DNA of 64,000 nt from Bacteroidales bacterium (GCA_022648545.1 JALCMP010000006.1:1-64000); one strand, 5' to 3'. Shown: positions 1-10,333, counted from the stretch's first letter. Notes: a model not told the origin generated them from the sequence alone. Program-made: numbers and translations.

Positions 1-1818
1 CCCCATGTTGAAACATTTTATTTTTCCGGAACTCCTGTCGAATTGTATTATACCGTTGGTAGTTGATATCCATAAATAATTTTTATCAGGTATTATACAG
101 TACACTACCTGGCTGGGAGCGTCCTTGAGCGGATAATTAGTAAAGCTCTCTTTTTTATAATCGAACCTGCATAATCCGTTTTCTTCAGTCCCTATCCATA
201 GATTTCGGGATTCGTCGAAGCATATGTATGTTATTCTTGTAATTCTTATATTATCAGATGTCACCGGATAGTAATTTTTCCATTTCCCGGTTTTTCTGTT
301 CAGGCGGAAAATGCCGTTTCCGAGAGTAGATACCCATAAGTTTCCTCCGGTGTCTTCTTTAATATTACTTACATCTATGTTCCCCAGCTCGTTGCAATAA
401 TGAAATTTCCCTATCCTTGGATCATATGTGTTAAGACCTCCCTGTGTCCCTATCCATATTATTCCGTACATATCCTTGTACAGGGCATATATGTTAGACG
501 AAAAAGAATTTACTGAATTGCTTTGGTGGAAATTTTTTAGTTTTCCGGTTTTAGTATTATATATGTCGAGACCTCCCATGTACATGCCTATGTACAGGTT
601 GTCGCCGTCAACCAGCAATGCATGTATGTTCTGATAGGTAGGAACTTTTATGTTGCTTTTTTCCGGATTGAATGAGATTATCTTACCGGTTTTTCTATTT
701 ACATATAGTATTCCGGCATCATCTGTTCCTATCCATAAATTATCGGTACTGTCTTTTGCAAAAACACTTACTACCTTTACATTGAGTCTTTTGTCTATAT
801 TGTCTAACAATCCGAAATTCGAACTTGTCGGAGACAAATAATTTATCCCTCCAAAATAGGTTCCTACCCACAATCCGTTTTCTCTGTCGAGATACAGGGC
901 ATGCAGATAGTTGTCGTTTAATCCCGGTTGATGTAATGACTCTCCTTTTTCTATTATAATCTTACCACTATGTATGTTATAATGTATTAATCCTTCGTCA
1001 GTAGCCAAAAGCAGTTCGCCGGGCTCCGGTTCTACAATGCTTTTTATTTCGAGTATGCCGTCGGGTTTGAGAGGCATTACTTTCTGACTGAAATGTCCGG
1101 TCTTCTTATTAAACAAAAATAAGCCTCCGGCCGTTCCCATCCATATGTTAGCCTCCATATCTTCATATCCTATCCAGCCTTTATGAATTTTATCGTCCTT
1201 GAATACGGTAAATTCTTTAATTCCGGGATTATATTTTATTAAGAAACCGTTGATTGTCGTAATCCATATGTTTCCCTTTCTCCCTTCCATTGTATGTTTT
1301 ATCATATTGTCGGGGATGTCGGGAGTTGTAATTTGAGATAGAGTTCCCTTTTTTAGATCGAACAGGAATATGCCTTGCCCCATGGTGGAGATCCATGCTG
1401 TTCCCCGGCTGTCTATCATTACGTTGCGTACGGCCGATTTTATGTGTGTGTTTTCCGGTGTGCAGTAGTCGAAAGGCAGGTATTTTTCCGTTTTGAGATC
1501 GAGAATTGATAATCCTGTGTTTGTTCCTATCCATAAACGACTTTGAGAATCTTCCGTTATTGAATATATAAGCGTCCCTACGCCAAGCTCGGAATCCGGA
1601 GGGATATTTTTTATGGTATTGCCATCATAATTATACAAACCTATTATGGTTCCGAACCACATCAATCCTTTTGAATCTTGTGTTATGACATATACTGCAT
1701 TGTTCTTAAGGCCATTTTCGGTCGTTATATATCTGTAACTTCCTCCGAAAAGCAGGTACGGCAAGAGTATTAAGGTTAATGAAAAATATATGAATTTTTC
1801 GGATCTGCTAATCATCAT
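1..1818 (-). CDS. Hybrid two-component system regulator (HTCS), N-terminal part, cut by window edge
   Basis: An open frame of 606 codons starts with ATG at 1818 and runs off the left edge without a stop. After a hydrophobic N-terminus (residues about 8-22) it consists of repeats of the two-component regulator propeller type, each carrying a core like LWIGT, MWFGT, LWVGT or IWITT roughly every 40-50 residues. In HTCS proteins this periplasmic beta-propeller pair senses an oligosaccharide; a transmembrane helix, Y_Y_Y domain, histidine kinase, receiver and AraC-type DNA-binding domain follow. Those parts would lie outside the window, so the call rests on the propeller and on the position divergent from susC. 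An ATG three bases further in (1815) is an alternative start. The protein presumably controls the neighbouring susCD operon. A one-component sensor with the same propeller cannot be excluded. Confidence 0.85.
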   Translation of the reverse strand, partial: MMISRSEKFIYFSLTLILLPYLLFGGSYRYITTENGLKNNAVYVITQDSKGLMWFGTIIGLYNYDGNTIKNIPPDSELGVGTLIYSITEDSQSRLWIGTNTGLSILDLKTEKYLPFDYCTPENTHIKSAVRNVMIDSRGTAWISTMGQGIFLFDLKKGTLSQITTPDIPDNMIKHTMEGRKGNIWITTINGFLIKYNPGIKEFTVFKDDKIHKGWIGYEDMEANIWMGTAGGLFLFNKKTGHFSQKVMPLKPDGILEIKSIVEPEPGELLLATDEGLIHYNIHSGKIIIEKGESLHQPGLNDNYLHALYLDRENGLWVGTYFGGINYLSPTSSNFGLLDNIDKRLNVKVVSVFAKDSTDNLWIGTDDAGILYVNRKTGKIISFNPEKSNIKVPTYQNIHALLVDGDNLYIGMYMGGLDIYNTKTGKLKNFHQSNSVNSFSSNIYALYKDMYGIIWIGTQGGLNTYDPRIGKFHYCNELGNIDVSNIKEDTGGNLWVSTLGNGIFRLNRKTGKWKNYYPVTSDNIRITRITYICFDESRNLWIGTEENGLCRFDYKKESFTNYPLKDAPSQVVYCIIPDKNYLWISTTNGIIQFDRSSGKIKCFNMG

Positions 1819-1997
1819 GGTAAATTTTTGCAAATGTAGGGGTCGCGAAGTTTTCATTAATAGCAAGTTAATAATTCCGGCATATATCCTGTTCCCGCCG
1901 GACTATATTATCAGTTGTTCGGACGATATTACAAAAATAATGTATGAAAATATCCGATAATCGGAAAAGTTTACATTCTAAAGGTGACATATTGCTA

Positions 1998-2005
1998 TAA
2001 ATTTG
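1998..2005 (+). promoter_or_regulatory. Candidate -7 box of the susC operon
   Basis: TAAATTTG matches the Bacteroidota -7 consensus TAnnTTTG and lies 57 bases before the susC start. No clear TTG is seen 19-21 bases upstream, as is common for promoters that depend on an activator such as an HTCS. Confidence 0.45.
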
Positions 2006-2015
2006 AAACAGATAG

Positions 2016-2056
2016 TTTGATCTATAAACTGTCCATTTTAATCTATAAACTTTCAA
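2016..2056 (+). repeat. Two 20-bp direct repeats with 21-bp period before susC
   Basis: Bases 2016-2035 and 2037-2056 match at 17 of 20 positions, sharing the core ATCTATAAACT. A 21-bp period places both copies on the same DNA face, the spacing expected for AraC-type output domains such as those of HTCS regulators. The copies lie between the candidate -7 box and the susC start, so they would sit in the 5' untranslated region if that promoter is right. Confidence 0.5.
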
Positions 2057-2062
2057 TAAATT

Positions 2063-5000
2063 ATGGAAAAATTAAAGACTATTTTTTGGGGATTGTGCAT
2101 GTCTGTTCTCTCATTCCCGGTTTTTGCCCAGCAAGGCGAAATCTCAGGAGTGGTCAGAGATGCGAAGAACCAGACATTACCCGGCGTTAGTGTTATTATA
2201 AAAGGCACTACCCGGGGATGTTCTACGGATATTGACGGCCACTATGCCGTTTCTGCATCCGGAGGCGATACCTTGCAGTTTTTTCTTATAGGCATGAAAA
2301 CGGAATTCATACCCGTAGGTAGGGCTTCGGTAATAAATGTGGTTATGGAACCCGCCTCCGAAAAGCTGGATGAAATAGTAGTCGTGGGGTATGGCGTTCA
2401 AAAGAAAACTACCGTTACCGGTGCGGTTTCAACTATAAAAGGCGAGGATATAAGAAATTCCGGGAATCTTAATGTCAGCAATGATTTTGCGGGACGTGTG
2501 CCCGGGCTTATTGCCCTTAACCGTTCAGGCGAACCAGGGAACGACTATTCATCTATCTTAATAAGAGGAAAAGGGACCCTTAACGATAATTCCCCTCTTA
2601 TTGTAATCGACGGTATTTCGAGCAGCTCCGGAATAATGGAACGTATTAATCCTAACGATATCCAATCGATTTCAGTATTAAAGGATGCTTCCGCTGCTAT
2701 ATATGGCGCCAGAGCGGGGAACGGCGTTATTCTAATCACTACGAAATCCGGAATAAATGAAAAGCCTACGGTCGAATACAGGGGAACCTATACTATGTCG
2801 CAAAATACAATAACTCCTAAATTACTTAATGCGTACGACTGGATGACATATGAAGATGAAATTTATAAAGGAGAAGGCCGTACTCCTATTTATGAAAACA
2901 TAAAAGAAGGGTATAAGGACGGAACCATAAATAAGAAGAAATACGGGGATACAGACTGGATGAATGTCATATTCAGAAAATTTGCACCAGAAACCCGCCA
3001 TTCATTATCCGTCAGAGGTGGTTCAAAAGATGTTTCTTATTATTTATCGGGAGATTTTATGTATCAGGAACCCGGTTACAGAAATACGATATATAATTTC
3101 AAGACCCATCAATTCAGGGCTAATATAACAGCTAATGTAAACAAAAACCTTAAGGTCGGAGTGAATCTGTCGGAATTATCAGAGAGAAGGAATCAAAGTC
3201 CTATTTCTTCCGGCAACCTTTTCTGGGAAGCTTTTATGGCATATCCTTATTTATATGATTATTACCCCAACGGACTCCCCGGACCGGGCATAGCATGGGG
3301 CAACAATCTTGCCATATTGGCTTCGGGAAAGGAAGTCGGTTACGACAGGGTAAATGATATATTTTTAAACAATAAATATTTCTTCGATTATAAGATGGAC
3401 TATATAACAAAGGGGCTTTCTATTTACGGATATGCTGCATATATAGAACATCACAGGAATGAAAAGGAATTCGAGGATGTCTGGAATACATATAATTATG
3501 ATGAAAATACGGATTCATATATAATGCAGACGACCAATGCTGACAATAATACTATTCAACTTAGCCAGAATAATGACCGAAGCAGAGAGTCCACATATCA
3601 TATTAGGGTAAATTATAAAAGATCTTTCGGCAGACATAATGTAAATGCCTTTGCGGCATATGAACAGAGAAGTTACAAGGGAGAAAGATTTTCCGCATGG
3701 AGAGGCTATTTCCTAAGCGACAAGATAGATTATCTTAATGCCGGTGCTGATAAAAATAAGACGAACGGAGGTTACGGATATTTGTCCGCGAGACGGAATG
3801 TTTTCGGCCGTATCAATTACGATTATGCAAATAAGTATATGCTGGAATTCACCATGCGTTATGATGGTTCCATGAATTTTGCAAAGGGTCACAGATGGGG
3901 AGTCTTCCCGGGCGTTTCCGCCGGCTGGATGATAAGCCGCGAACCTTTTATGTCGTCGTTCGGCTGGATAGATAAGTTGAAATTAAGAGCTTCATGGGGG
4001 AAGCTCGGGAACGACAGCGTGGATCAGTTCCAGTACCTCAGCACATTTACCTTAGGGGACGGAGCGATTCTCGGCGAATCTCCCGAATTAAATAAGGGTT
4101 TCAGCGTAGGTCGCATAGGGAATCCTGATATTACATGGGAAAAGATAGACAGCAAGAACATAGCTTTGGACGGGAGTTTATGGAAAGGTAAACTGGATTT
4201 TACGGCCGAGTATTTTTATCAGCACAGAACGGATATACTTACGGCCAAACAGGCTTCCATCCCCGATTATACCGGATTGACCCTGCCGGACCAGAACATA
4301 GGCAAGGTTGATAATTACGGAGTTGAGCTCTCTGTAAATCATTATAATTACCATGGTGACTGGAAATATAATATTGGAGCCAATTTTACATTTACCAGAA
4401 ATAAGATCATATTTTTCGACGAAGCTGCCAATACGCCCGAATGGCAAAAACGTACCGGATATCCTATAGATTCCTGGCTGATGTATAAAACCGATGGTAT
4501 TTATCAGACCCAGGAAGAAATAGACGGGACTCCGCATTTTGCCGGAGCCAAACCCGGAGATATAAAATATGTGGATGTGGATAAAGATGGTTCAATCACT
4601 TCAAACGACAGGGTCAGAGATCACATAAGCAATGTTCCGCAAATCGTTTTCGGAATAAACATAGGAGCATCATGGAAAGGGCTGCAGCTGGATATGCTCT
4701 GGTCCGGTCAGGCTAGGGCCAAACAGATGATTATACCTATAGGTTATAATACTTATAAAAGATTTTTCGATGGCAGATGGATTTCTGCCGAAAAAACGCC
4801 TAATGCCAGATATCCAAGAGCTTTCAATAAGGATAATAACATGAATACCAGAGCATCGGATTTTTGGTTGTACAATGCCTCTTTCATAAGGCTTAAAAAT
4901 GTTCAGTTGGCTTATAATATACCGTCGGTATGGACGGATAAAATAAATATAAAGAACGTAAAGGTTTTCGTTATCGGCAATAATTTGTTAACCATCAACA

Positions 5001-5098
5001 GAATACATTTTCAGGATCCGGAATCAAACCAGAAAAATGCCGGGATGTATTATCCGCAACAAAGGACTTATACGTTCGGATTAGATATAACCTTTTAA
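2063..5098 (+). CDS. SusC/RagA-family TonB-dependent outer-membrane transporter
   Basis: A 1011-residue outer-membrane transporter that imports oligosaccharides bound by the SusD partner, powered by TonB. A signal peptide ends near the FAQQ at residues 21-24. A carboxypeptidase-regulatory-like domain covers about 27-97, followed by the SusC signature region (DEIVVVGYG, about 103-111), a plug domain with the GRVPGL motif (to about 225) and a long beta-barrel ending in an aromatic-rich tail with terminal phenylalanine, the usual BAM signal. The length is normal for the family. It is followed 27 bases later by susD and is the first gene of a four-gene operon with two putative glycosidases. The substrate cannot be read from the sequence; regulation by the divergent HTCS is inferred from position. 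Confidence 0.96.
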   Translation: MEKLKTIFWGLCMSVLSFPVFAQQGEISGVVRDAKNQTLPGVSVIIKGTTRGCSTDIDGHYAVSASGGDTLQFFLIGMKTEFIPVGRASVINVVMEPASEKLDEIVVVGYGVQKKTTVTGAVSTIKGEDIRNSGNLNVSNDFAGRVPGLIALNRSGEPGNDYSSILIRGKGTLNDNSPLIVIDGISSSSGIMERINPNDIQSISVLKDASAAIYGARAGNGVILITTKSGINEKPTVEYRGTYTMSQNTITPKLLNAYDWMTYEDEIYKGEGRTPIYENIKEGYKDGTINKKKYGDTDWMNVIFRKFAPETRHSLSVRGGSKDVSYYLSGDFMYQEPGYRNTIYNFKTHQFRANITANVNKNLKVGVNLSELSERRNQSPISSGNLFWEAFMAYPYLYDYYPNGLPGPGIAWGNNLAILASGKEVGYDRVNDIFLNNKYFFDYKMDYITKGLSIYGYAAYIEHHRNEKEFEDVWNTYNYDENTDSYIMQTTNADNNTIQLSQNNDRSRESTYHIRVNYKRSFGRHNVNAFAAYEQRSYKGERFSAWRGYFLSDKIDYLNAGADKNKTNGGYGYLSARRNVFGRINYDYANKYMLEFTMRYDGSMNFAKGHRWGVFPGVSAGWMISREPFMSSFGWIDKLKLRASWGKLGNDSVDQFQYLSTFTLGDGAILGESPELNKGFSVGRIGNPDITWEKIDSKNIALDGSLWKGKLDFTAEYFYQHRTDILTAKQASIPDYTGLTLPDQNIGKVDNYGVELSVNHYNYHGDWKYNIGANFTFTRNKIIFFDEAANTPEWQKRTGYPIDSWLMYKTDGIYQTQEEIDGTPHFAGAKPGDIKYVDVDKDGSITSNDRVRDHISNVPQIVFGINIGASWKGLQLDMLWSGQARAKQMIIPIGYNTYKRFFDGRWISAEKTPNARYPRAFNKDNNMNTRASDFWLYNASFIRLKNVQLAYNIPSVWTDKINIKNVKVFVIGNNLLTINRIHFQDPESNQKNAGMYYPQQRTYTFGLDITF

Positions 5099-5125
5099 TT
5101 TATTGAACGATAAAAACGAATTGTC

Positions 5126-6769
5126 ATGAAAAGAAATATATTGTTTATTTTATTATCCATCTTCTTATCGGCTTTCGTCGTATCTTCTTGTGAAGATGTA
5201 TTGGATGTACAACCGTTGGATGCCTACACCGAAGAAAATATATTTTCCGACATATCTCTTACGCAGGCATATGTTACAGAAATGTACACGACCCTCATAA
5301 CAGGGTTCGACGATGATGCAAGCATGTATATCAGCGATGAGGCGAGAAATAACTTCAACTGGGGTTCTTCCTACACTATTATCCGCGGCGAAATGACGGC
5401 AGACGATTGCGGGGGGTTTGGTACGTGGCAGAAATATTATTCGGATATCAAGGCCTGTAATATATTTTTCAGGAACGTTGACAAAATACCTGCACAAACG
5501 GCGGATGACAAGGTCGTTAAGAATTATCTCATAGGTGAGGTTACGTTTATGAGAGCTATGTACTATATGGATCTTACTACGCGATACGGCGGTGTTCCTC
5601 TGATAACCAAACCTTTTGATCTTAATGATAAAAATATTATGTTGGCACGCAACAGTTATGATTCATGCGCTGATTTCGTAGTGGATGAATTTGAAAAGGC
5701 GGCCGGACTTCTTCCCGTATCATGGTCGGGTTCGAATTTCGGACGTGCAACAAAAGGTGCCGCTTTGGCCATGAAGGCAAGAATGCTGTTATACATGGCC
5801 AGCCCCTTGTGGAATCCTGACAATGACAAGGCAAAATGGCAAAAAGCCGCCGATGCGGCCAAGGCCGTAATAGACCTGCGCAAATATAGCCTCGATCCGG
5901 ATTATAAAGGGCTTTTTCTGAATCCGCTAAGTCCGGAGATTATTTTTGAAAGGTTGTATACTACGGAACATTCCAATTATTTCGATTGGGAACAGACACC
6001 AAACGGACAGCACGGTTATTCAGCCTGCTGCGTCCTTCAGCAAATGGTAGATAGTTACGAAATGGAAGACGGAACGATGCCGGATACCACCATGTATACC
6101 AAAGTCACTTCAAATCCATGGGCGGGCCGCGATCCCCGCTTTTATGCATCCATAGTATGTGACGGACAGCCTATAAGAGGGGTGGAAGCTCAGTTCTGGA
6201 TAAACGAAGACGGCAAGACCGGCGGAAACGATTCCGAATTCGGCTATGACAACTGGAATGTCTCCGATACACATTATACCTTAAGGAAATTCCTGGATGA
6301 GTCTCTTACCGCTCAATGGGAAGACTGGGGCAGTCAGCCGTGGATATATGCCCGGCTTGCAGAAGTGTATCTTAATTATGCCGAGGCCGAATGCGAACTT
6401 GGAAAGGATATAGAAGCCAGAAAATATGTTAATTTAATAAGGGCCAGAGCCAGAGGAGGAAGAACCGGGATTCTTCCCGATGTTACCGAATCGGGGGAAG
6501 CTCTTATGAAGAAAATCAGGCAGGAACGCAAGGTAGAACTGGCTTTCGAAGGGTTCCGCTATTGGGATGTACGTCGCTGGAAGATAGCCGACAGTACCGA
6601 AAATTTCGAATCCAAAGGAATAAAGATAATCAGGCATCCCGACGGTACCAAGTCTTATTCCATAGTCCATGTAGACAACCGCGTTTTTAAACCTCAGCAT
6701 TATTTATTCCCTATTCCCAACAGCGAAATACGCAAGGATGACTTGTTGAAGCAAAATCCCGGATATTAA
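5126..6769 (+). CDS. SusD/RagB-family glycan-binding lipoprotein
   Basis: A 547-residue surface lipoprotein that caps the SusC transporter and binds the glycan. The signal peptide ends in a lipobox with cysteine 22 (VSSC), followed by acidic residues (EDVLD) that favour export to the outer leaflet in Bacteroidota. The SusD-like N-terminal region carries the YTEENIF and MRAMYYMDLTTRYGGVPL type segments, and the C-terminal RagB/SusD region includes RQERKVELAFEGFRYWDVRRW, a strong family signature. Length is typical. The start has no competing in-frame ATG nearby. It lies between susC and a putative glycosidase gene only four bases downstream, so all are likely co-transcribed. Ligand unknown. 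Confidence 0.96.
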   Translation: MKRNILFILLSIFLSAFVVSSCEDVLDVQPLDAYTEENIFSDISLTQAYVTEMYTTLITGFDDDASMYISDEARNNFNWGSSYTIIRGEMTADDCGGFGTWQKYYSDIKACNIFFRNVDKIPAQTADDKVVKNYLIGEVTFMRAMYYMDLTTRYGGVPLITKPFDLNDKNIMLARNSYDSCADFVVDEFEKAAGLLPVSWSGSNFGRATKGAALAMKARMLLYMASPLWNPDNDKAKWQKAADAAKAVIDLRKYSLDPDYKGLFLNPLSPEIIFERLYTTEHSNYFDWEQTPNGQHGYSACCVLQQMVDSYEMEDGTMPDTTMYTKVTSNPWAGRDPRFYASIVCDGQPIRGVEAQFWINEDGKTGGNDSEFGYDNWNVSDTHYTLRKFLDESLTAQWEDWGSQPWIYARLAEVYLNYAEAECELGKDIEARKYVNLIRARARGGRTGILPDVTESGEALMKKIRQERKVELAFEGFRYWDVRRWKIADSTENFESKGIKIIRHPDGTKSYSIVHVDNRVFKPQHYLFPIPNSEIRKDDLLKQNPGY

Positions 6770-6773
6770 TATT

Positions 6774-8789
6774 ATGATGTATAGAATAAAATGTTTGTTA
6801 TCCGTTGCATTTCTGTATCTTTTATCTTCGGCTATTCTGTTTTCGAAGGATTATTGGCATCTTAATAAAAACGGAGGGATAACGTGGACCGTATGCGATG
6901 ATTCGTATCCGCATTTCGATCATATGGAAATGAGCGGGAAACGTATTTCAGCCGTGCTGCGCTATGGCGTAAACGATAAAGGCGGATTTGAGATTGAAAA
7001 AAGCATCGTATGGCCTATGTTAAGAACCATACCCAACAATACTCGCGGTTCTCTTAACAGGCGTTTGAAATGGAATCCTTTGGAGTGCATAACCTTAAAC
7101 GGCAGATCTCCGTCGGATGAAAAAGTAAATTCGATCTCCATTAAGGGTAATCTTGAAGTCAACAGTAATTTCAATTGCGGACCCTATGGCAAGGTAGATA
7201 TCAGAAGAAGGTTTTTTCCGTCTGCGGAACTGCCTGTTTTCATAGAATCATATCTTGTGAAAAATATAGGAAGCAGGGAAGTTACGGTGGAGATACCGGA
7301 ATGCCGGATAGTAAATAAAACCGATAAAAGTAAAGGAGTCGACGGCGTTTATTCTATAATTTCCGAAATAACGGGGAGCGGAACATATTCGATTCTCCCC
7401 GGAGATTCGGTTGTTTTTGCCGCATATACGGCTGGTTACGACAAAGATCAGATAATGCGGAACCCGGATTGCGGCAAAGAATATGAAAAAAGGATGGTTT
7501 TGGTTAATACATGGATGCACGATCTTAGCTTTACATGTCCCGATTCCGCAATAACCCGGATGTTCGCTTTTTCCAAGATACGTGCATGCGAAAGCATTTT
7601 CTGGACAAAAGCGGGTCCCCTGCATTCACCCGGAGGGGAAACTTATTATGCAGCCATATGGGCGAACGACGAAGCCGAATATGTAAATCCGTTTTTCCCG
7701 TATACTGGCTACGCATATGCGGACTCGGCCGCTCTTAATTCGTATTTGCTTTTTGCAAGGTATATGAATAAGGATTGGAAGCCTATACCGAGTTCCATCA
7801 TTGCGGAAGGCGAAGATATTTGGGACGGAGCAGGAGACAGGGGAGATGCTGCGATGATTGCATACGGAGCATCGCGATATGCCCTTGCAAGAGGCTCCCG
7901 TGAAGAGGCGCAAAAATTATTTCCTCTTATAAAATGGTGTCTGGAGTATTGCCGCAGACAGTTGAATTCCTGCGGTGTAGTGAAATCCGACTGTGACGAA
8001 CTCGAACACAGGTTTCCTGCAGGACGGGCGAATTTATGTACTTCTTCATTATATTACGATGCTCTTCTTTCTGCTGCATATCTGAACGAAAGCATGAATG
8101 GAAAACATTCGGTTTCCGAATCTTATATGAAAAGAGCCCGTCTGATGAAAAAAAATATAGAAAATTATTTCGGAGATAAGATAGAAGGTTATAATACATA
8201 CAGGTACTATGAAGGTAATGAACTTTTGAGATCATGGATCTGTATACCGTTGGTTATGGGGATAAACGACAGGGCGGAAGGAACTGTCGAAGCCCTGTTC
8301 TCTTCAAAGCTGTGGACGGAAAACGGTTTGCTTATAAGGTCTGACGGAAAAACCTTCTGGGACAGGGAAACTTTATATGCATTAAGAGGCGCTTATGCTG
8401 CCGGGGCCGTGGAAAAAGCAACTGCCTTCCTTAAGAAATATTCATATAAAAGACTCCTTGGGGAACATGTTCCGTATGCAATAGAAGCCTGGCCGGAAGG
8501 AGGTCAGAGACACCTTTCCGCCGAGAGCGGGTTATATGCAAGAATAATAACCGAAGGGATTTTCGGAATCAGACCCGCAGGTTTGAGGAGTTTCGAATTG
8601 CTCCCGCGTCTTCCGGAAGAATGGGATAATATGTCGCTGGAACGTATTTTTGCATTCGGAAGCGAATTCTCCATTTATGTTAAAAGAATATGTAACGGTA
8701 AAATAAACCTGACGGTAAAAGATAAAAACGGAAAAATTCTTTATAACGAAAATTTAAAGGAAGGCGAAAAAATCAAATTGAATATATGA
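6774..8789 (+). CDS. Putative secreted six-hairpin ((alpha/alpha)6) glycoside hydrolase
   Basis: A 671-residue protein with an N-terminal signal peptide (hydrophobic residues about 7-23). The N-terminal third looks beta-rich. The middle and C-terminal parts are helical with the patterned Trp, Glu and Asp residues of six-hairpin glycosidases: an acidic AEGEDIWDGAGDRGD segment, then EAWPEGGQRHLSAESGLYARIITEG, then a closing GIRPAGLRSFELLPRLP, a phrase common near the end of the catalytic barrel before a small beta-domain. I cannot assign a CAZy family. It follows susD by four bases and overlaps the next gene by four, so it is part of the polysaccharide locus and probably acts on imported oligosaccharides in the periplasm. 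Start is ATG 6774; ATG 6777 is equally possible. Confidence 0.75.
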   Translation: MMYRIKCLLSVAFLYLLSSAILFSKDYWHLNKNGGITWTVCDDSYPHFDHMEMSGKRISAVLRYGVNDKGGFEIEKSIVWPMLRTIPNNTRGSLNRRLKWNPLECITLNGRSPSDEKVNSISIKGNLEVNSNFNCGPYGKVDIRRRFFPSAELPVFIESYLVKNIGSREVTVEIPECRIVNKTDKSKGVDGVYSIISEITGSGTYSILPGDSVVFAAYTAGYDKDQIMRNPDCGKEYEKRMVLVNTWMHDLSFTCPDSAITRMFAFSKIRACESIFWTKAGPLHSPGGETYYAAIWANDEAEYVNPFFPYTGYAYADSAALNSYLLFARYMNKDWKPIPSSIIAEGEDIWDGAGDRGDAAMIAYGASRYALARGSREEAQKLFPLIKWCLEYCRRQLNSCGVVKSDCDELEHRFPAGRANLCTSSLYYDALLSAAYLNESMNGKHSVSESYMKRARLMKKNIENYFGDKIEGYNTYRYYEGNELLRSWICIPLVMGINDRAEGTVEALFSSKLWTENGLLIRSDGKTFWDRETLYALRGAYAAGAVEKATAFLKKYSYKRLLGEHVPYAIEAWPEGGQRHLSAESGLYARIITEGIFGIRPAGLRSFELLPRLPEEWDNMSLERIFAFGSEFSIYVKRICNGKINLTVKDKNGKILYNENLKEGEKIKLNI

Positions 8790-10333
8790 TGAAATTAAGT
8801 TTCTTATTATTAATATCTGTCTCCGCCTGTCTTTTTAACACATGCGAATCCGTAAATCAAAATAGAGATTCTGAAGATACTCACAAAATAGAAATATCCA
8901 GTTCGAACGGAGAACTTGACGAGGCATTTAAATGGGCTGTAGAAAAAGCCGGGTCCTTTGTTATGACAGGTAAATCCGGCTCCGTTAATAAATCGGAAAA
9001 ATATGAGGGTGACCGGTCTTATAGATACATTCCTTGCTATTGGGCCGGATATCCTTTCCGTTCTGCATTTTATTCCAGGGACTTTTGCCATCAAATGGCC
9101 GGGGCCCATCTTCTGGGACTCGACGAAGAGAATTTCAGAATGATGAAAACTTTTGCCGCCTCCTCGAATAGTGCGAGAGGTTGGTATCCGCTTTGGTCCT
9201 TTAATTTCGACGGAAGTCCGTATATGCTCGATTACGGCAGTGACGATTCTTTCGTCCGGGAAGTCCCGGCTCCGTTCGAACTTGTGCAGAAAGCATATCA
9301 GGCATATATGTGGACTGGTGATAAAAGATATCTTAATGATAAAACCCTGTTGTATTATTATAGAAAGACGGTTTCCGATTTCATCTCCGAACATGACAAA
9401 CTTATGCCCGACGGAATAGCCGAAGGGAACGGAAGCGGAAATATATTTGCCGGAACGGCCACATACAATGAAGGAATGTATGAAAATCCCTTTATTGAGG
9501 CGGGGGACGGTATAGGGAGCCAGTATCAGGCATATCTGGGCTATGCCGGAATCCTGTATGCAAAAGGAGATTCTGCCGAAGCTGATATATGGAAAGAGAA
9601 AGCCAATTTTTTAAAAGACTATTTCGAGAAAGTATGGGCGAGTGAAAAGTATGGATCCGTTTATGTTTCCGGCTATGACACCAACAGGAAGGCCCGGACG
9701 GAATTCGGAAAAGAACCTACATGGTTTATGGCAATGAAACATATTATTAACGATGGCGAAAGAGGAAATATATTTCTGGACTTCATTCAAAAGTCGTTGG
9801 AAAATCCATCGGATCTCCCGGTCAATATTGAAGCGATTACATATCTTCCCGATACCTTTTTCCCCTACGGAAGAATAGAAGATGGCTGGAAATGGTTCGA
9901 TTATATTTTGAAAAACTATCAAAAGCCGCACAGTGTAAAAGAAGTTGGTATGAACGGCGATTATCCCGAAGTCTCTTTTGTAATAATAAGCAGTGTTGTT
10001 GAAAATCTTATGGGAATAGTTCCCGATGCACCGCACGACGCAGCTTCATCAGTTTCCCGATTGCCCGATGAAATGTCCTTTCTTACCGTAAAGAATATAA
10101 ATATAGGGACGCATAGCATATGCGTAACTCATAACGGAAGGAATTCGACTTCCGTATTTTATTCAAAAGGCAGGGGGAATTTCCATTTTACATTCCGTTT
10201 TTACGGGAACCATCCCGAGTTGCAGGTAAACGGACAGTTCCGGAAATCGACGCCCGGCAGTCTCTATGGAAAGGAAATATCTTCAATAACTCTTACCCTC
10301 AAACCGCTGGATCGCGTTACGGTAGGCATATGA
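8786..10333 (+). CDS. Putative six-hairpin glycosidase-like lipoprotein
   Basis: A 515-residue protein beginning with a lipoprotein-type signal (cysteine at 15 or 20). The body is helical and rich in aromatic and acidic residues (FYSRDFCHQMAGAHLLG, GWYPLWSFNFDGSPY, NGDYPEVSFV), the look of an (alpha/alpha)6 barrel, ending in a beta-rich C-terminal domain from about residue 430. That architecture occurs in several glycoside hydrolase families; I do not recognise which. It starts inside the stop of the preceding glycosidase gene (ATGA overlap) and is followed by a strong terminator, so it is the last gene of the susCD operon. The catalytic acid and base cannot be named with confidence. Confidence 0.7.
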   Translation: MMKLSFLLLISVSACLFNTCESVNQNRDSEDTHKIEISSSNGELDEAFKWAVEKAGSFVMTGKSGSVNKSEKYEGDRSYRYIPCYWAGYPFRSAFYSRDFCHQMAGAHLLGLDEENFRMMKTFAASSNSARGWYPLWSFNFDGSPYMLDYGSDDSFVREVPAPFELVQKAYQAYMWTGDKRYLNDKTLLYYYRKTVSDFISEHDKLMPDGIAEGNGSGNIFAGTATYNEGMYENPFIEAGDGIGSQYQAYLGYAGILYAKGDSAEADIWKEKANFLKDYFEKVWASEKYGSVYVSGYDTNRKARTEFGKEPTWFMAMKHIINDGERGNIFLDFIQKSLENPSDLPVNIEAITYLPDTFFPYGRIEDGWKWFDYILKNYQKPHSVKEVGMNGDYPEVSFVIISSVVENLMGIVPDAPHDAASSVSRLPDEMSFLTVKNINIGTHSICVTHNGRNSTSVFYSKGRGNFHFTFRFYGNHPELQVNGQFRKSTPGSLYGKEISSITLTLKPLDRVTVGI

